A stretch of DNA of 38,821 bases from Methanobrevibacter sp. (GCF_017940815.1 NZ_JAGAXX010000017.1:1-38821); one strand, 5' to 3'; positions 1 through 8,649 are shown, counted from the first letter of the stretch. Numbers and translations: made by a program. The notes: generated by a model not told the origin, from the letters alone.

Positions 1-1
1 A

Positions 2-412
2 TTAGCATCCGCTGAATGTGCTGCTGCAGCATTAGAGGAAGATTTATCCGGTCAAAAATTCCCAGATGAATTAGAAAGAACTGAAGGTAAAGGTGTAGGT
101 ATTGTTGAAGCTCCTCGTGGTACTTTAATCCACCATTACGGATCTGATGATAATGGATTAACCACTAAAGCTAACATTGTAGTAGCTACTATCCAAAACA
201 ACCCAGCTATGGAAATGGGTATTCACCAAGTAGCTAAAGATTACATCAAACCTGGTGTAGAAGTAGACGACAGCATTTTCAACTTAATGGAAATGGTTAT
301 CAGAGCTTACGACCCATGTTTATCTTGTGCTACCCACACAATGGATAGTCAAATGAGATTAGCTGAAGTAGATATCGTAGACAGTGAAGGAAACCTCATT
401 AAAAAATTCTAA
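2..412 (+). CDS. mvhA: F420-non-reducing (Mvh) [NiFe] hydrogenase large subunit, C-terminal part
   Basis: This is the 3' end of a gene whose start lies outside the window; the reading frame is open from base 2, giving about 136 residues. Two sequence features identify it as a [NiFe]-hydrogenase large subunit: the segment [11 protein letters not shown], and near the C-terminus the motif DPCLSCATH, whose two cysteines are nickel ligands. After the motif there is a tail of about 25 residues ending in LIKKF; families processed by a maturation protease are cut just after this histidine. The polyferredoxin gene mvhB follows by 19 bp in the same direction, which points to the Mvh enzyme that feeds electrons from H2 to heterodisulfide reductase in the cytoplasm, rather than to the F420-reducing enzyme. 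That assignment rests on this neighbour. Confidence 0.93.
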   Translation, partial: LASAECAAAALEEDLSGQKFPDELERTEGKGVGIVEAPRGTLIHHYGSDDNGLTTKANIVVATIQNNPAMEMGIHQVAKDYIKPGVEVDDSIFNLMEMVIRAYDPCLSCATHTMDSQMRLAEVDIVDSEGNLIKKF

Positions 413-431
413 ATTTAAGGGGGTTTTATAA

Positions 432-1667
432 ATGATTGTATTTAACGAAGATGGCTGTATAAAATGTGGTGCTTGTGAAGGTACTTGTCCTACATCAGCT
501 ATTGAAGTAACACCTAGCTCAATTATACACTGTGACACTTGTGGTGGAGAACCTAAATGTGCAGATGCATGTCCTAACGGAGCATTAAAAGTTGAAATGT
601 ACGAAATTGCTGAAGGTATTGAACAAGCAAGATTAGTATTCAACTCCATCTTATGTGACTCCTGTGGTAAATGTGCTGAAGTTTGCCCACAAGAAACTAT
701 TGAAGTCACTGGTGCTAAATTAAAAGAAGTTGAAGGTTTCTGTGTAATGTGTCAAAAATGTGTTGACATTTGCCCAGTAGATGTAATCGGAATTCCTGGT
801 GTATGCGAACCTAAAGAAGTTGAAATTGATCTCAAAGGTAAAGGTCCTGTATACATCCAAGATTGTGTCGGTTGTGGAACTTGTGTAGAACCATGTCCTG
901 TAAACGCAATCACTCTTGAAGAAGTAGGAAGTCCTATTACCGTAAACGATGACTGTATTAGATGTGGTTTATGTTCACAAACCTGTCCTTGGAATGCTAT
1001 TTACATTTCAGAAAAAATACCTGTCAAACGTACTAAAGAAATCAATTCATTTACCTTCGATTCAGCTAAATGTATTGGATGTAATACTTGTGTAGAAGCA
1101 TGTCCTGGTGATTTCATTGCTGCTAACAACGCAAGCTTAACTGTTGCAATTCCTAGCGTTTGTGCTGCATGTGGTTTATGTGTAAAACTTTGTCCTGTTG
1201 ACGCATTAGAAATTGATGTTGAATGGGGTGAAGGAGCTCCTGTTGACGCTGAAGGTATTGGTTGGGATTCTGAAAAATGTGAATTCATTGGTGCATGTGC
1301 TAACAAATGTCCTACTGAAGCAATCCGTGTAGTTACCAAAACTGGTATGTTATGCCCTGCTTTAGAAGAGACTGATGCAGAACCATCATTCACTAGCTGT
1401 ATCAGATGTGGAGCTTGTGCTTCTGTATGTTCTAATGACGCTTTATCCGTTGGTACTATTGAAATAGAAATCGACGGTGAACCTGTCACTAGAGACAGAA
1501 TCGAGTTCAACCCATCTAAATGTGATGCATGCGGTGACTGTATCGAAGCATGTCCATATGATATGCTCCACAAATCAGACAATCCTAAATTACCAATTGC
1601 AGGGTTCTGTACCTTATGTGGTCAATGTATGGAAGCTTGTCCGGAAAACGCTTTATGTTATAAATAG
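432..1667 (+). CDS. mvhB: Mvh hydrogenase polyferredoxin subunit
   Basis: A 411-residue polyferredoxin made almost entirely of ferredoxin-like motifs. Twelve Cys motifs can be counted in order, starting with CIKCGACEGTCP and ending with CTLCGQCMEACP. Each canonical motif supplies ligands for a [4Fe-4S] cluster, so the protein is an iron-sulfur wire linked to the Mvh hydrogenase. The second motif carries a short insertion (CDTCGGEPKCADACP) and the ninth lacks the second cysteine (CEFIGACANKCP). The start is supported by a GGGGG Shine-Dalgarno about 10 bases upstream and by its position 19 bp after mvhA, so the two genes are probably co-transcribed. The stop codon lies inside a strong hairpin terminator. 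Known Mvh polyferredoxins have the same general plan; the exact electron path is inferred. Confidence 0.93.
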   Translation: MIVFNEDGCIKCGACEGTCPTSAIEVTPSSIIHCDTCGGEPKCADACPNGALKVEMYEIAEGIEQARLVFNSILCDSCGKCAEVCPQETIEVTGAKLKEVEGFCVMCQKCVDICPVDVIGIPGVCEPKEVEIDLKGKGPVYIQDCVGCGTCVEPCPVNAITLEEVGSPITVNDDCIRCGLCSQTCPWNAIYISEKIPVKRTKEINSFTFDSAKCIGCNTCVEACPGDFIAANNASLTVAIPSVCAACGLCVKLCPVDALEIDVEWGEGAPVDAEGIGWDSEKCEFIGACANKCPTEAIRVVTKTGMLCPALEETDAEPSFTSCIRCGACASVCSNDALSVGTIEIEIDGEPVTRDRIEFNPSKCDACGDCIEACPYDMLHKSDNPKLPIAGFCTLCGQCMEACPENALCYK

Positions 1668-1704
1668 GTGGAAACACACACCTATTTATCATTTCTTTTT
1701 TTTT
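1660..1704 (+). terminator. Hairpin-plus-T-tract terminator of the mvh operon, spanning the stop codon
   Basis: An 11-bp perfect inverted repeat (1660-1670 pairing with 1679-1689) has an 8-base loop and is followed by nine T residues at 1696-1704. The mvhB stop codon TAG (1665-1667) is in the left arm. The A run at 1705-1710 could serve the convergent pyrC gene as a T tract on the other strand. Confidence 0.8.
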
Positions 1705-1715
1705 AAAAAAATTAG

Positions 1716-2972
1716 TTATATTTTATTCATTACTACTTTTCCATTGACTATTGTCATTATTGGAATTCCTTTGTATTCCCAACCGTCAAATGGGGAGTAT
1801 TCTGCTTTTGTTTTGAATGTTTCAATATTGAATTTTCCTTCTTGTTTTAAATCAATTACTGTAAAATCAGCATCATTGCCTATTTTTATTTCGCCTTTGC
1901 TGGTGAGACCATAAACTTTTGCGGCATTCTGGCTGAATATCTTAGGGATTAACTTAAAGTCTAGGTTTCCTTTGTTTACTTCAGTTAACATAAGTGGAAC
2001 TACTGTTTCTAGGTTTGGTATTCCCGGTGATGAACTCCAAACTCCTTTTGTTTTATCTTCTAGCGTATGTGGTGCATGGTCTGTTCCAATTATTGAACTT
2101 TCATCCAAATCGCTGACTGTCACTGACTTTCCATTTTCTCTTAATGGAGGATTTGTTTTTATGAATGTGTCATATACATTGTATGCAGAATTGTCTAGCA
2201 ATAAATGATGAGGTGTAAATTCCCAGCTTACAGGCATGCTTTTACTTGCACTTTTTGCTAAACTTAATGATTTGCTTGAACTTAAATGGCAGATATGCAA
2301 TCTTAAATTATTTTCCCTTGCAAGTTCAATTGCTTGTCTTACCGATTCGTCTTCAGATTCTGCAGGACGTCCATAGGTATAGTCTATAGCTTTGTTTTCT
2401 TCCTTTTCTTTTAATTTTTCTGTTTCTCTTTCAACAATGGATTTTTTCTCACAATGTGTTGCTACAAGTCCATTATAGTTTGTTTTTTCTTTTAAGAGAG
2501 ATAAATCGTGGAATATTTTTTCAAGATTCTCGTCACTTTCCAAATCCATGAAAATTTTAAATGAAATAGGGTCAAGTTCCATCATCTTTTCCATTTCTTC
2601 AAGGGTGTTGGTTCCTGCCTGAAGTTCAAAGTTGACAACAGACTTTTCTGTGGCTATTTTGATTTTTTCTTTGAGTGCCTTGTAGGTATTTGTTTTAGGC
2701 AAGGTGTTCGGCATATCGATTACTGTTGTGAAACCGCCATTTGCAGCGGCCATGCTTCCTGTTTTGAAATCTTCTTTTTGAGTTAATCCCGGATCTCTAA
2801 AATGTATATGAGGGTCGATAAAACCTGGAAGCACATAATTGTCTTTTATGTCGATTGTCTGTGATGCGTCTAAAGGTGTTTTTGAAATGTCGGCAATCTT
2901 ACCGTCAATAATTTTTATGTAATATTCGCCAGCGTTATCAACCATCTTACAATTTTTCAAAACTAAATCCAT
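1716..2972 (-). CDS. pyrC: Dihydroorotase
   Basis: A 418-residue amidohydrolase that cyclises N-carbamoyl-L-aspartate to dihydroorotate in pyrimidine synthesis. The binuclear zinc site is visible: the DPHIHFRDPG motif with H55 and H57, the candidate carboxylated lysine K139 in SFKIFMD, H173 in ATHCEK, HICHLSS around residue 230, and GTDHAPHT near residue 297. The length is normal for class I dihydroorotases. An AAGGAG Shine-Dalgarno stands 6 bases before the ATG, which fixes the start. It is transcribed towards mvhB, and the two genes share a 48-bp T/A-rich intergenic terminator region. The gene upstream is divergent. Other cyclic amidohydrolases such as allantoinase are less likely, because the DMPNT and GTDHAPH signatures are typical of dihydroorotase. 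Confidence 0.93.
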   Translation of the reverse strand: MDLVLKNCKMVDNAGEYYIKIIDGKIADISKTPLDASQTIDIKDNYVLPGFIDPHIHFRDPGLTQKEDFKTGSMAAANGGFTTVIDMPNTLPKTNTYKALKEKIKIATEKSVVNFELQAGTNTLEEMEKMMELDPISFKIFMDLESDENLEKIFHDLSLLKEKTNYNGLVATHCEKKSIVERETEKLKEKEENKAIDYTYGRPAESEDESVRQAIELARENNLRLHICHLSSSKSLSLAKSASKSMPVSWEFTPHHLLLDNSAYNVYDTFIKTNPPLRENGKSVTVSDLDESSIIGTDHAPHTLEDKTKGVWSSSPGIPNLETVVPLMLTEVNKGNLDFKLIPKIFSQNAAKVYGLTSKGEIKIGNDADFTVIDLKQEGKFNIETFKTKAEYSPFDGWEYKGIPIMTIVNGKVVMNKI

Positions 2973-3063
2973 GATTATTCTCCTTAAAGTTCTTGTTTGA
3001 ATATTTGTTATTCCATATTTTTAAATCATAACTTTTTTTTAATTTAAAAACAAATTTTTTATT

Positions 3064-4149
3064 ATGTCCCAAGTTTCTAAAATTCTTAAAAGAGATATGA
3101 AATTATTTTATAATGATCATGATACTGATGCAAATTTTTCTCAGGGGGTATCTGACATAACTTTGGTCTCTGATTTCACTGAATACAATCCATTACATAA
3201 TGGTCATTTTCATTGCATGAAGACTGCTAAAGACATGTTTCCTGACTCATTATTTGTAGCTATTGTGCCTGGACTTTTTGAAAGAAGCGGCAGAGGCATA
3301 CCGTATATACTGCCAAGGGAAATCCGGGCTGAAATTGCAATTTCTGTTGGAGCGGACATCGTGGTTGAGGGTCCTCCTATGGGAATAATGGGGTCTGGCC
3401 AATATTCCTTATGCTTATGTAAAATGTTTCAGGCATTAAATACAGACTACATCCCTCGTGGTTACAAACCTGTTGAGGGGATGGATGAAATATTAAAAAG
3501 GATTAACATGGGACATCACATAGCGTCAAAACCTTATAAGATTGTTGACAAGACCACTCATGAAACTCTCTTAAAGGGAAAACTTGAAGAGGACAATTAT
3601 GTCATCACATCTTTTTCAAATTCATTAAGCAAGATAGGATTTGATTATTCGAATAAATTCCTATTTGTTGAAAGAATCGAGGGTGTTAGTGGAACTTTAA
3701 TCCGAGAAAGTATCCAAAAGGACAATTTTGACATGGTCAAGGACATGATGCCTGAAAAAACAATTGAAGTTTTAAAAAGGGAAATAGCGAACGATTCAAT
3801 AATCTATGGCATTCGTGATGAGGAATCAATACTGGATACCGCAAACAATTTCTCATTTGAGGATTTGTCATCTCTCAATCTATTTAATAAAAAATTAGCA
3901 AGGAATATTATAAACAATAGGCCTTATGACAATTTGGAAGACTTGCAAAAGTCAATATTGCATGGATTTTCATCTCATTTTAACCAAAGGGTGTTAAGCA
4001 TTCTGGAAAATCCAATTCCAAAAAAAGTAATCTCTGAATATATTGACAGATATCCGTCAAATATCAGAGTTTTGGGTTATAAAAATAAAAATAGTTTAAA
4101 AAAATTTAAAGAAAAAATAAATACTGAAAATATTCAGATTTGTGGTTGA
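3064..4149 (+). CDS. HIGH-superfamily nucleotidyltransferase, TmcAL-like (UPF0348 family)
   Basis: A 361-residue protein. Its N-terminal half carries the nucleotidyltransferase signature DFTEYNPLHNGH (residues 37-48, an HxGH-type ATP site) and a later SGTLIRES motif, corresponding to the ISSTxIR loop of the superfamily. The family is related to TmcAL, which in bacteria uses ATP and acetate to acetylate the wobble cytidine of elongator tRNA-Met. The archaeal members are largely uncharacterised, so a tRNA-modification role is inferred. The C-terminal third is helical and contains an HhH-like segment (LFNKKLARNIINNRPYDNL). No Shine-Dalgarno precedes the ATG. An AT-rich TATA-like element near 3012-3028 suggests a short-leader transcript, and the ATG at 3097 is an alternative start. 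The 3' end overlaps the convergent B-box gene by 16 bp. Confidence 0.72.
   Translation: MSQVSKILKRDMKLFYNDHDTDANFSQGVSDITLVSDFTEYNPLHNGHFHCMKTAKDMFPDSLFVAIVPGLFERSGRGIPYILPREIRAEIAISVGADIVVEGPPMGIMGSGQYSLCLCKMFQALNTDYIPRGYKPVEGMDEILKRINMGHHIASKPYKIVDKTTHETLLKGKLEEDNYVITSFSNSLSKIGFDYSNKFLFVERIEGVSGTLIRESIQKDNFDMVKDMMPEKTIEVLKREIANDSIIYGIRDEESILDTANNFSFEDLSSLNLFNKKLARNIINNRPYDNLEDLQKSILHGFSSHFNQRVLSILENPIPKKVISEYIDRYPSNIRVLGYKNKNSLKKFKEKINTENIQICG
4098..4137 (-). terminator. Stop-codon hairpin and T tracts of the B-box gene, inside the convergent ORF
   Basis: A 5-bp stem (4124-4128 with 4133-4137) and 4-base loop include the TGA stop (4134-4136 on the minus strand). Two T tracts follow in the transcript, of six (4112-4117) and seven (4098-4104) residues. 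All of it lies in coding sequence of the opposing gene. The stem is short, so the call is moderate. Confidence 0.45.
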
Positions 4150-5153
4150 GGAGTTAAAATACCATTAATCACATTTTGTGGATTTTGAAGTGCAAATATC
4201 GCATCAGTAAATGTTGGATATGTTGCTTGTAACACAAATATGTAGATTAAGTAATAGATAACTACTAAAATAACAATGATTAACACGATTGTTAAAAGAA
4301 TGTCAACAGCATCCATTGATTCTTTTTCATCTTGATAATTTAAGTTATGGATATTTCCTTCTTTTTCTTTTTTGCCTCTAATTCCTCTTCTTTTACCTTT
4401 ACCTTCGCTTTCTGCTAAAATTTCAGCTCTGATTCTAGCTTCCATTTCTTCAGGGGTTTCAGGTCTGGAAGGTTTTTGTTCGAGTACTGGTTCTTCTCTT
4501 CTAGGTTGATATGGGCGTCTAGTTAAAGATCCATATTCCTCTTCATCTTTAGCTAATTGTTCTCCTAATGGAACTTCAGCTTCATCAAAGTATAAATCAT
4601 CTAAATACTTTTCGTATTTATCTTCTAATTCAACTCTAGCACTAGTTGGTTGTGGTTCGTAAGAGTGATCAGGATAAATAAACTCTTGGGAATTATCAAC
4701 AGGTTGTTGCATAATTTCCGGTTGAGGTTCATATTCGTTTTGAGTGATTTGTGGTTGGATTTCTTGCACTTGTGGTGCAACTTCATTCTCACTTAAATAA
4801 GATGATTCAGGACCTCCAGAATAACTAATATTGTCTTTTATATTATATGGAGAATCATCTCTAATTTGTTTGATTTCGTGAGTAGGTCTCACTTCTTCTT
4901 GTGGTTGATAAATACTTTCATCAACAGGTTTTTTATTAAGTCTTACAGGTTCTGTTCTAGCTGGTTGTTCAGGAACTGCTTGTTGAGGTTCTGCAGGAGC
5001 TTTATTTTCAATTCCAAGACCTACAATTTTTTCTAAACACTCCTTACAGTAGGTTTTACCAGCAATTTCTAAACCGCATTCTTTACAAATTGATTTTCCA
5101 CATATTGCACAGGTATCTGTACTTTCTCTTTCAGGATGATAATAACATTCCAT
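4134..5153 (-). CDS. Membrane-anchored B-box zinc-finger protein with disordered linker
   Basis: A 339-residue protein of unknown function. Residues 3-45 form a B-box-type zinc finger with ligands in CYYHPE, CAICGKSICKECG and YCKECLEK. Residues about 50-265 are rich in Gln, Glu and Pro, look disordered, and end in a basic patch (GKGKRRGIRGKKEK). One hydrophobic segment follows, about residues 285-310, and then a short tail of about 30 residues. The likely arrangement is a cytoplasmic zinc finger tethered to the membrane near its C-terminus. A GAGAGTG ribosome site precedes the ATG, and a TATA-like element lies at 5208-5222. The Pcc1 gene is upstream on the same strand. The stop codon falls in a small hairpin located within the 3' end of the opposing gene. 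No function can be assigned. Confidence 0.8.
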   Translation of the reverse strand: MECYYHPERESTDTCAICGKSICKECGLEIAGKTYCKECLEKIVGLGIENKAPAEPQQAVPEQPARTEPVRLNKKPVDESIYQPQEEVRPTHEIKQIRDDSPYNIKDNISYSGGPESSYLSENEVAPQVQEIQPQITQNEYEPQPEIMQQPVDNSQEFIYPDHSYEPQPTSARVELEDKYEKYLDDLYFDEAEVPLGEQLAKDEEEYGSLTRRPYQPRREEPVLEQKPSRPETPEEMEARIRAEILAESEGKGKRRGIRGKKEKEGNIHNLNYQDEKESMDAVDILLTIVLIIVILVVIYYLIYIFVLQATYPTFTDAIFALQNPQNVINGILTPQPQI

Positions 5154-5207
5154 AAATTACACTCTCATAACGAATTAATAATAAATATTGAATGTATATA
5201 TGTTTTT

Positions 5208-5222
5208 TTTATTTATATAAAA
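5208..5222 (-). promoter_or_regulatory. TATA-like promoter element of the B-box gene
   Basis: The minus strand reads TTTTATATAAAT here, about 55-70 bases before the ATG at 5153. It lies in the 76-bp gap after Pcc1, so the B-box gene probably has its own promoter and a leader of about 35 bases. This is a motif match only. Confidence 0.4.
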
Positions 5223-5229
5223 CTTTTCA

Positions 5230-5457
5230 TTATTTTGTTTTATTTATTATATTTTCTACAACAATTTCAGAAGCAATTAAATCATCAACTGTTGCAAGAA
5301 AACTGCCCAGTTTGTCATTATTGATTTGATATTCAATTGAATTCCCATTTAAACTGGATTTAAGATAATTTTCATTATCAACTTCCAGTGAATCAAATAC
5401 CACCCTGGCATTACTTTCACTTTTATATGTAAAAATGATCTCCCCATTAATTTTCAT
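5230..5457 (-). CDS. pcc1: KEOPS complex subunit Pcc1
   Basis: A small protein of 75 residues when started at the ATG 5455-5457 (MKINGEIIFTYKSE). The frame stays open upstream, but that extension has no ribosome site. The pattern of a beta strand, then ARVVFDSLEVDN, a strand with SLNGNSIEYQI, and SFLATVDDLI matches the Pcc1/CTAG family. Pcc1 is the dimerisation subunit of the KEOPS complex, which makes the t6A37 tRNA modification. The length is typical. The gene is divergent from the L10e gene, so both translation-related genes share the 5458-5659 promoter region. A TATA-like element about 25 bases before the ATG suggests a leaderless mRNA. Confidence 0.78.
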   Translation of the reverse strand: MKINGEIIFTYKSESNARVVFDSLEVDNENYLKSSLNGNSIEYQINNDKLGSFLATVDDLIASEIVVENIINKTK

Positions 5458-5473
5458 AAAGTATATTATGTTC

Positions 5474-5490
5474 TTATTATAATAAAATAA
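5474..5490 (-). promoter_or_regulatory. TATA-like element implying a leaderless pcc1 transcript
   Basis: The minus strand carries TTATTTTATTATAATAAG here, centred about 25 bases upstream of the ATG at 5457. Archaeal initiation about 25 bases downstream of the TATA centre would put the first base at or next to the start codon. No Shine-Dalgarno is present, which is consistent. Confidence 0.4.
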
Positions 5491-5659
5491 TTTGGTCAAA
5501 AATGTTGAAAATATGGTAACCTTTATTAATAACTAAAATAATATATTTAAGTATTCTATTATATTACGATATAATTTATTATATAGCTATTGTTGGAAAT
5601 TTACTATTTTTAGCTATCTTTAATTAAAAACAAATTATGTTTATTTCGGAGGAATAATA

Positions 5660-6142
5660 ATGGTTCGTGCTTATACAAGAAGAGATTATATTAGAAAAAC
5701 CCCAAATTCAAGAATCGTACAATACGACATGGGAAACTTAAAAGATGAATTCCCAGTACAAGTAAGTTTAGCTGTAAAAAAACCAGCTCAAATCAGACAC
5801 AATTCTTTAGAAGCTGCAAGGATTGCTTCTAACAGATTAATGCAAAGGGCTGCAGGAAGAATGGGTTACCACTTAAAATTAAGAGTTTACCCACACCAAA
5901 TCGTAAGAGAAAACCCGATGGCAACCGGTGCAGGTGCGGATAGGGTACAAAGTGGTATGAGAAACGCTTTCGGTAAACCTATTTCTGTTGAAGCTATCGT
6001 TAAAAAAGGTCAAAGAATAATTACCATTGACTGTAACGCTAAAAACTTTGAAGAAGCTAAAGTCGCACTCAAAAGAGCAGGTATGAAATTACCAGTTCCT
6101 TGTAAAATTGTTGTCGACAAAGGCGCAGATTTAATTAAATAG
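5660..6142 (+). CDS. rpl10e: Large ribosomal subunit protein L10e (uL16)
   Basis: A 160-residue archaeal L10e, the counterpart of bacterial L16 and eukaryotic uL16, which sits near the peptidyl-transferase centre and the tRNA sites of the 50S subunit. Recognisable blocks are [12 protein letters not shown] at the N-terminus, the conserved [20 protein letters not shown], then [13 protein letters not shown] near residue 100. Length and composition are typical. A strong GGAGG ribosome site lies 7 bases before the ATG. The gene is divergent from pcc1 and upstream of ppsA. Its stop codon is in an 11-bp hairpin followed by T tracts, so it is probably monocistronic. Confidence 0.97.
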   Translation: MVRAYTRRDYIRKTPNSRIVQYDMGNLKDEFPVQVSLAVKKPAQIRHNSLEAARIASNRLMQRAAGRMGYHLKLRVYPHQIVRENPMATGAGADRVQSGMRNAFGKPISVEAIVKKGQRIITIDCNAKNFEEAKVALKRAGMKLPVPCKIVVDKGADLIK

Positions 6143-6177
6143 ATTTATTTAATTAATCTTTTTCTACTCTTTTTTTT
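6131..6177 (+). terminator. Stop-codon hairpin terminator of rpl10e
   Basis: An 11-bp perfect, all A/T stem (6131-6141 with 6146-6156) has a 4-base loop. The TAG stop (6140-6142) straddles the stem and loop. T tracts follow at 6159-6163 and 6170-6177. Confidence 0.65.
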
Positions 6178-6311
6178 AATTTCTTATTTTTATTGTACTT
6201 TTTTTCAAATACTTTTTTTCATTAAATATTTAAACATTAAAAAATATATTAAAATATAATATTGGCTATTGTCAATGTAATAATAATTTTTAATCCAAGA
6301 GGTCATATCTC

Positions 6312-8591
6312 ATGTATGTTAAAAAATTTGAGGAATTAAGTAAATCCGATATCGGAATTGCTGGTGGAAAAGGTGCTAATTTGGGTGAATTAACTCAAGC
6401 GGGTATTCCAGTGCCACCAGGTTTTGTAGTAACTGCTCAAGCTTATGAATATTTCATGGATGAGGCAGGAATCAACGATAAAGTCATGAGCATTCTTGAA
6501 AAAATTGACATTAATGATACAAAAGAACTTCAAGCTGCTGCTGAAGAAATTAAAAAAATCATTAATGAAGCTCCTATTCCAGAAGATTTAGTTATTTTCA
6601 TCCGTGAATATTACAATGAACTTTGTCAAAGAGTAGGTGAAGATGACACTGATGTTGCAATCAGATCATCTGCAACCGCAGAAGACTTACCTGAAGCTTC
6701 ATTTGCAGGTCAACAAGACACTTTCTTGCACGTGTCCGGTGATGACGAAGTAATTGAATTCATCAGAAGATGTTGGGCTTCATTATTTGAAGCAAGAGCA
6801 ATCTTCTACAGGGAAGAAAACAACTTCGAACATTCAAAAGTATACATTGCTGTTGTTGTTCAAAAAATGGCAATTGCTGACAAAGCAGGTGTAATGTTTA
6901 CCGTAAACCCTTCAACCGGTGAGGAAATCGCTTTGATTGAAGGATCATGGGGACTTGGTGAAGCAGTTGTATCAGGTGATGTAACTCCTGATAACTATCA
7001 AGTTGATAAAAAGGACAATGAAATCATCAACGTGACCATTAGTGATAAAAAAGTAATGTACACTAATGATGAAAACGGTACAAGTGTAAAAGTTGAAGTT
7101 CCTGAAGAAATGAGAAAAGAAAGAGTATTGTCTGATGAAGAGCTCATTGAATTAACAGAAATGGGTAAAAGAGTCCAAGCTCACTATGGTGAACCAATGG
7201 ATACTGAATGGGCATTTGAAAAAGACATGTTATTCTTATTACAAGCTAGACCTATCACTACTTTAGGAGATGCTGTTGAAGAAGGAGAATCCGAATCCTC
7301 TGACTTAGGTGATGTTTTAGTAAGAGGTCTTGGAGCAAGTCCTGGAATGGCATCAGGTAAAGTAAAAATCATTTTAGATATTGACGAGTTAGACAAAATC
7401 AAAGAAGGAGACATTATGGTTACAACAATGACCACTCCTGATATGGTGCCTGCTATGAAAAGAGCAAGCGGTATCGTAACTGATGAAGGTGGAGTAACTT
7501 GTCACGCATCTATCATTTCACGTGAACTCGGAATTCCTTGTGTTGTAGGAACTGGAGATGCTACATCCACATTAAAAGAAAATGACGGTGTAACATTAGA
7601 CGGTAAAAAAGGATTAGTATTTGAAGGTATTTCCGAAACCAAAGAAGAAGCTGCAACTGTTCAAGCAGGTGCTGTAGAAGCAGCTCCTATTATAACTGTA
7701 ACTGAAGTTAAAGCTAACGTAAGTATGCCTGAAGCTGCAGAAAAGGCAGCAGCAACCGGTGCAGATGGTGTAGGTCTTTTAAGAACCGAACACTTAATGT
7801 TAACATCTGGTATCCACCCAGGTAAATTCATCGCTGACGGTGAAGAAGATAAATTAATCGACACAATTGCAGAAAAAGTTCAAATTGTGGCAGATGCATT
7901 CTATCCAAAACCAGTATGGTACAGAACTTTAGACGCACCAACCGATGAGTTCATCGCATTAGAAGGTGGAGAAAACGAGCCTAGAGAACACAACCCAATG
8001 CTCGGTTGGAGAGGTATCAGAAGAGAGCTCGATCAACCTGAAATCCTCAAATGTGAATTTAAAGCTATTAAAAAATTACACGAAAAAGGATACACAAACA
8101 TTGGAATCATGATTCCATTATCACAAAATCCTGCAGAACTCAGACAAGCTAAAGCAATCTGTTCTTCAATAGGATTTGAACCTCACAAAGATGTTGACTT
8201 TGGAATGATGGTTGAAATTCCTGCAGCTGCAATCCTGATTGATGAGTACATTAAAGAAGGTATAGACTTTGTAAGTTTAGGAACCAATGATTTAACTCAA
8301 TACACTCTTGCAGTTGACAGAAACAATGAATTTGTAGCAAAACACTACTCAGAAGAACACCCTGCAGTAATGAAATTGATTGAAAGAACAATCAGAAAAT
8401 GTGCTGAAGCAGGTGTAACCTGTAGTATTTGTGGTCAAGCAGGTAGTGTACCTCACATTGTTGAAAAACTCGTTGCATTTGGAATTACCAGTGTATCTTC
8501 AAATACCGACGCTATTGCTGATGTGAGAAAAACTGTTGCTCGTGCAGAACAAAAAATTATTCTTGACGCCGCTCGTAAACGTTTAGAATAA
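6312..8591 (+). CDS. ppsA: Phosphoenolpyruvate synthase
   Basis: A 759-residue enzyme that converts pyruvate, ATP and water to PEP, AMP and phosphate, the entry to gluconeogenesis from the pyruvate made by autotrophic methanogens. There are three modules. The N-terminal ATP-grasp domain includes GGKGANLGEL and IRSSATAEDLPEASFAGQQD. The phosphohistidine swivelling domain has GGVTCHASI with catalytic H398. The C-terminal TIM barrel includes GVGLLRTEHL and FVSLGTNDLTQYTL, and ends with the catalytic-loop segment CSICGQAGS. Length and order match PEP synthase rather than pyruvate phosphate dikinase. An AGAGGT ribosome site precedes the ATG by about 10 bases. The gene has its own AT-rich promoter region and a stop-codon hairpin at its end. 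Confidence 0.96.
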   Translation: MYVKKFEELSKSDIGIAGGKGANLGELTQAGIPVPPGFVVTAQAYEYFMDEAGINDKVMSILEKIDINDTKELQAAAEEIKKIINEAPIPEDLVIFIREYYNELCQRVGEDDTDVAIRSSATAEDLPEASFAGQQDTFLHVSGDDEVIEFIRRCWASLFEARAIFYREENNFEHSKVYIAVVVQKMAIADKAGVMFTVNPSTGEEIALIEGSWGLGEAVVSGDVTPDNYQVDKKDNEIINVTISDKKVMYTNDENGTSVKVEVPEEMRKERVLSDEELIELTEMGKRVQAHYGEPMDTEWAFEKDMLFLLQARPITTLGDAVEEGESESSDLGDVLVRGLGASPGMASGKVKIILDIDELDKIKEGDIMVTTMTTPDMVPAMKRASGIVTDEGGVTCHASIISRELGIPCVVGTGDATSTLKENDGVTLDGKKGLVFEGISETKEEAATVQAGAVEAAPIITVTEVKANVSMPEAAEKAAATGADGVGLLRTEHLMLTSGIHPGKFIADGEEDKLIDTIAEKVQIVADAFYPKPVWYRTLDAPTDEFIALEGGENEPREHNPMLGWRGIRRELDQPEILKCEFKAIKKLHEKGYTNIGIMIPLSQNPAELRQAKAICSSIGFEPHKDVDFGMMVEIPAAAILIDEYIKEGIDFVSLGTNDLTQYTLAVDRNNEFVAKHYSEEHPAVMKLIERTIRKCAEAGVTCSICGQAGSVPHIVEKLVAFGITSVSSNTDAIADVRKTVARAEQKIILDAARKRLE

Positions 8592-8620
8592 ATTTTTTAT
8601 TCTCTTTTTTTATTTTTTTT
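8585..8620 (+). terminator. Stop-codon hairpin terminator of ppsA
   Basis: An 8-bp stem (8585-8592 with 8596-8603) with a 3-base loop contains the TAA stop (8589-8591). Seven T residues (8605-8611) and eight more (8613-8620) follow. Confidence 0.65.
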
Positions 8621-8649
8621 ATATTAATTTTAATTAACTAGGTTATTTT

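Noticed and set aside
1001-1582. Long minus-strand reading frame (193 codons) opposite mvhB
   Set aside because: It is a shadow of the repeated Cys codons of mvhB, with no ribosome site and a composition rich in His and Ser typical of antisense frames.
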